Position numbers and translations under genes: made by a program. The notes below the pieces were generated by a model. That model did not search any database, was not told the origin of the DNA, and was given only the letters and a program-made list of their open reading frames with translations. Below are positions 5,478-6,191 of a stretch of 6,191 bases of DNA, one piece after another (within the stretch, counting starts at the first letter, position 1; every line of letters begins with the position of its first letter). Origin of the DNA: Bacteroidota bacterium (GTDB taxonomy: Bacteria; Bacteroidota; Rhodothermia; Balneolales; Balneolaceae); assembly GCA_024635465.1 (NCBI GenBank), contig JAGXIS010000005.1, forward strand, positions 1-6,191, read 5' to 3'.

Positions 5478-6191
5478 TTAAAATCGATCAAAATTATCGA
5501 ATGGTGTTCTAGGTGTGATATGTTTGGGTGGACGCGAAGAACGATTGTCTGAATCATCATTATTGTAGCGAGGTTTCTCCTGCCTCTTCGTTCTTCTTTC
5601 ACCTGAATCGGAGCGGCTGCTCTGTTTTCTTGTATTTTGTGGTCTACGTTTTCTAAAGCGCTTTGTACCACCTTTATCGCTACTCTTTTTGTCGTATGAT
5701 TTATCATTCGACCGCTTTGAATCGCTATTCTCATCAATCTCCTTGATGTAGACCCTCTGCTTCACTATTCCTTTTTCCTGTGATGGATTCGTATAAATGG
5801 GTCTCATCTCAGTTGCTAACCATGCCGGAAAGAATTTTTCACGAGCTTCCCGAAGGAGAATAAATGGATTCGTATAGCGAGCTGAAAAGTGACCAATCAC
5901 CAACAATTTTGTTTGAGATTCAGTAGCCACCCTTGCAGCATCAGCAGATGTAGAGTGACCCGTCTCCTCGGCTTTATCTGCAAGTGACTCACTGAATGTC
6001 GCTTCGTGATACAGAATATTTGTGTTCATTGCCAGTTTTACAGCATTTGGACAATATTTTGTATCCGTGACATAGGCAAAGCTGTCACCGGGTCTTGGAT
6101 GACCTACAATATCAGTCGACTTCACAACAGTACCATCTTCCAGCTCAACGTCTTCACCTGCCTTCAGTGCTTTGAACTGCTCATCTTCTGA
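5478..6191 (-). CDS. rnz: Ribonuclease Z, C-terminal part with a long basic tail (5' end outside the window)
   Basis: RNase Z is a zinc endonuclease of the metallo-beta-lactamase fold that trims tRNA 3' ends. The open frame enters from the right edge, so 237 C-terminal residues are visible (first visible codon TCA at 6191). A GTG at 6125 is internal, not a start. In visible numbering, the zinc Asp is Asp43 (YVTDTKY), followed by YHEATF (61-66), His79 (HSTSADAA) and His101 (HFSARY). The spacings Asp43-His79-His101 (36 and 22) equal those of B. subtilis RNase Z Asp211-His247-His269, so the catalytic core looks intact. After the usual end of the family (near KQRVYIKEI) the frame continues for about 85-95 residues of low-complexity, Arg/Lys/Ser/Asp-rich sequence to TAA at 5478. 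The ABC gene starts 41 nt later, with no strong terminator between. Confidence 0.93.
   Translation of the reverse strand, partial: SEDEQFKALKAGEDVELEDGTVVKSTDIVGHPRPGDSFAYVTDTKYCPNAVKLAMNTNILYHEATFSESLADKAEETGHSTSADAARVATESQTKLLVIGHFSARYTNPFILLREAREKFFPAWLATEMRPIYTNPSQEKGIVKQRVYIKEIDENSDSKRSNDKSYDKKSSDKGGTKRFRKRRPQNTRKQSSRSDSGERRTKRQEKPRYNNDDSDNRSSRPPKHITPRTPFDNFDRF

Noticed and set aside
5474..5487. Palindrome TCGATT-AA-AATCGA at the end of rnz as a terminator
   Set aside because: 2-nt loop, AT-rich, overlaps the rnz stop and lacks a U-tract; the next gene follows within 41 nt.
5429..5737. 102-codon minus-strand frame over the RNase Z tail in another frame
   Set aside because: The in-frame continuation of rnz covers this region. 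The alternate frame has no recognisable domain and arises from the repetitive codons of the tail.
6006..6191. 61-codon plus-strand frame opposite RNase Z at the right edge
   Set aside because: Antisense to the catalytic region of rnz, with no domain or ribosome binding site.

Overview
This AT-rich window most likely comes from a bacterium of the Bacteroidota/Rhodothermota/Balneolota group. The reasons are the Bacteroidota-style CoaE sequence (ADDAAK and KEAALL in place of DAD and PLLFE), several start codons without a Shine-Dalgarno (SD) sequence, and one exact TAnnTTTG -7-like box. This placement is an inference from sequence character, not a database result.

Layout. Nearly everything is on the minus strand, so read it from high to low coordinates. 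The first minus-strand block (6191 down to 1649) is a tight gene string: the 3' part of ribonuclease Z (rnz) with an unusual basic tail; a full-length ABC exporter half-transporter (TTG start); an 82-residue C-tail membrane protein of DUF883 (ElaB/YqjD) type; prfB (release factor 2); and coaE (dephospho-CoA kinase), whose ATG overlaps the prfB stop. prfB must be read through a programmed +1 frameshift: 23 codons in frame 0 end in CTT TGA behind a perfect internal SD (AGGAGG), and the remaining 351 codons are in the +1 frame. The second minus-strand block (about 1020 down to 1) is the start of the rimP-nusA transcription/translation operon; nusA runs off the left edge. A single plus-strand gene lies between the blocks (1118-1594), encoding a DUF192 lipoprotein. 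It is convergent with coaE and divergent from rimP.

The most interesting region is the 312-bp divergent gap 806-1117. On the minus strand, between any rimP promoter and the rimP start codon, there is a compact intrinsic-terminator hairpin (GNRA-type loop, 8-U tract) only 22 nt before the ATG. Upstream of it lies a 24-codon open frame with a good SD, and its stop codon overlaps the first bases of the terminator stem. A second fold that would sequester the 5' arm of the terminator can also be drawn. Together these suggest transcription attenuation of rimP-nusA, possibly coupled to leader translation or to NusA itself. The layout is seen directly; the mechanism is inferred.

Functionally, the window is mostly core information processing: tRNA 3' maturation (rnz), termination (prfB), 30S maturation (rimP) and transcription elongation/termination (nusA). 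CoA synthesis (coaE) and membrane proteins are embedded in it. No tRNA, rRNA, CRISPR array, insertion sequence or mobile element was seen.
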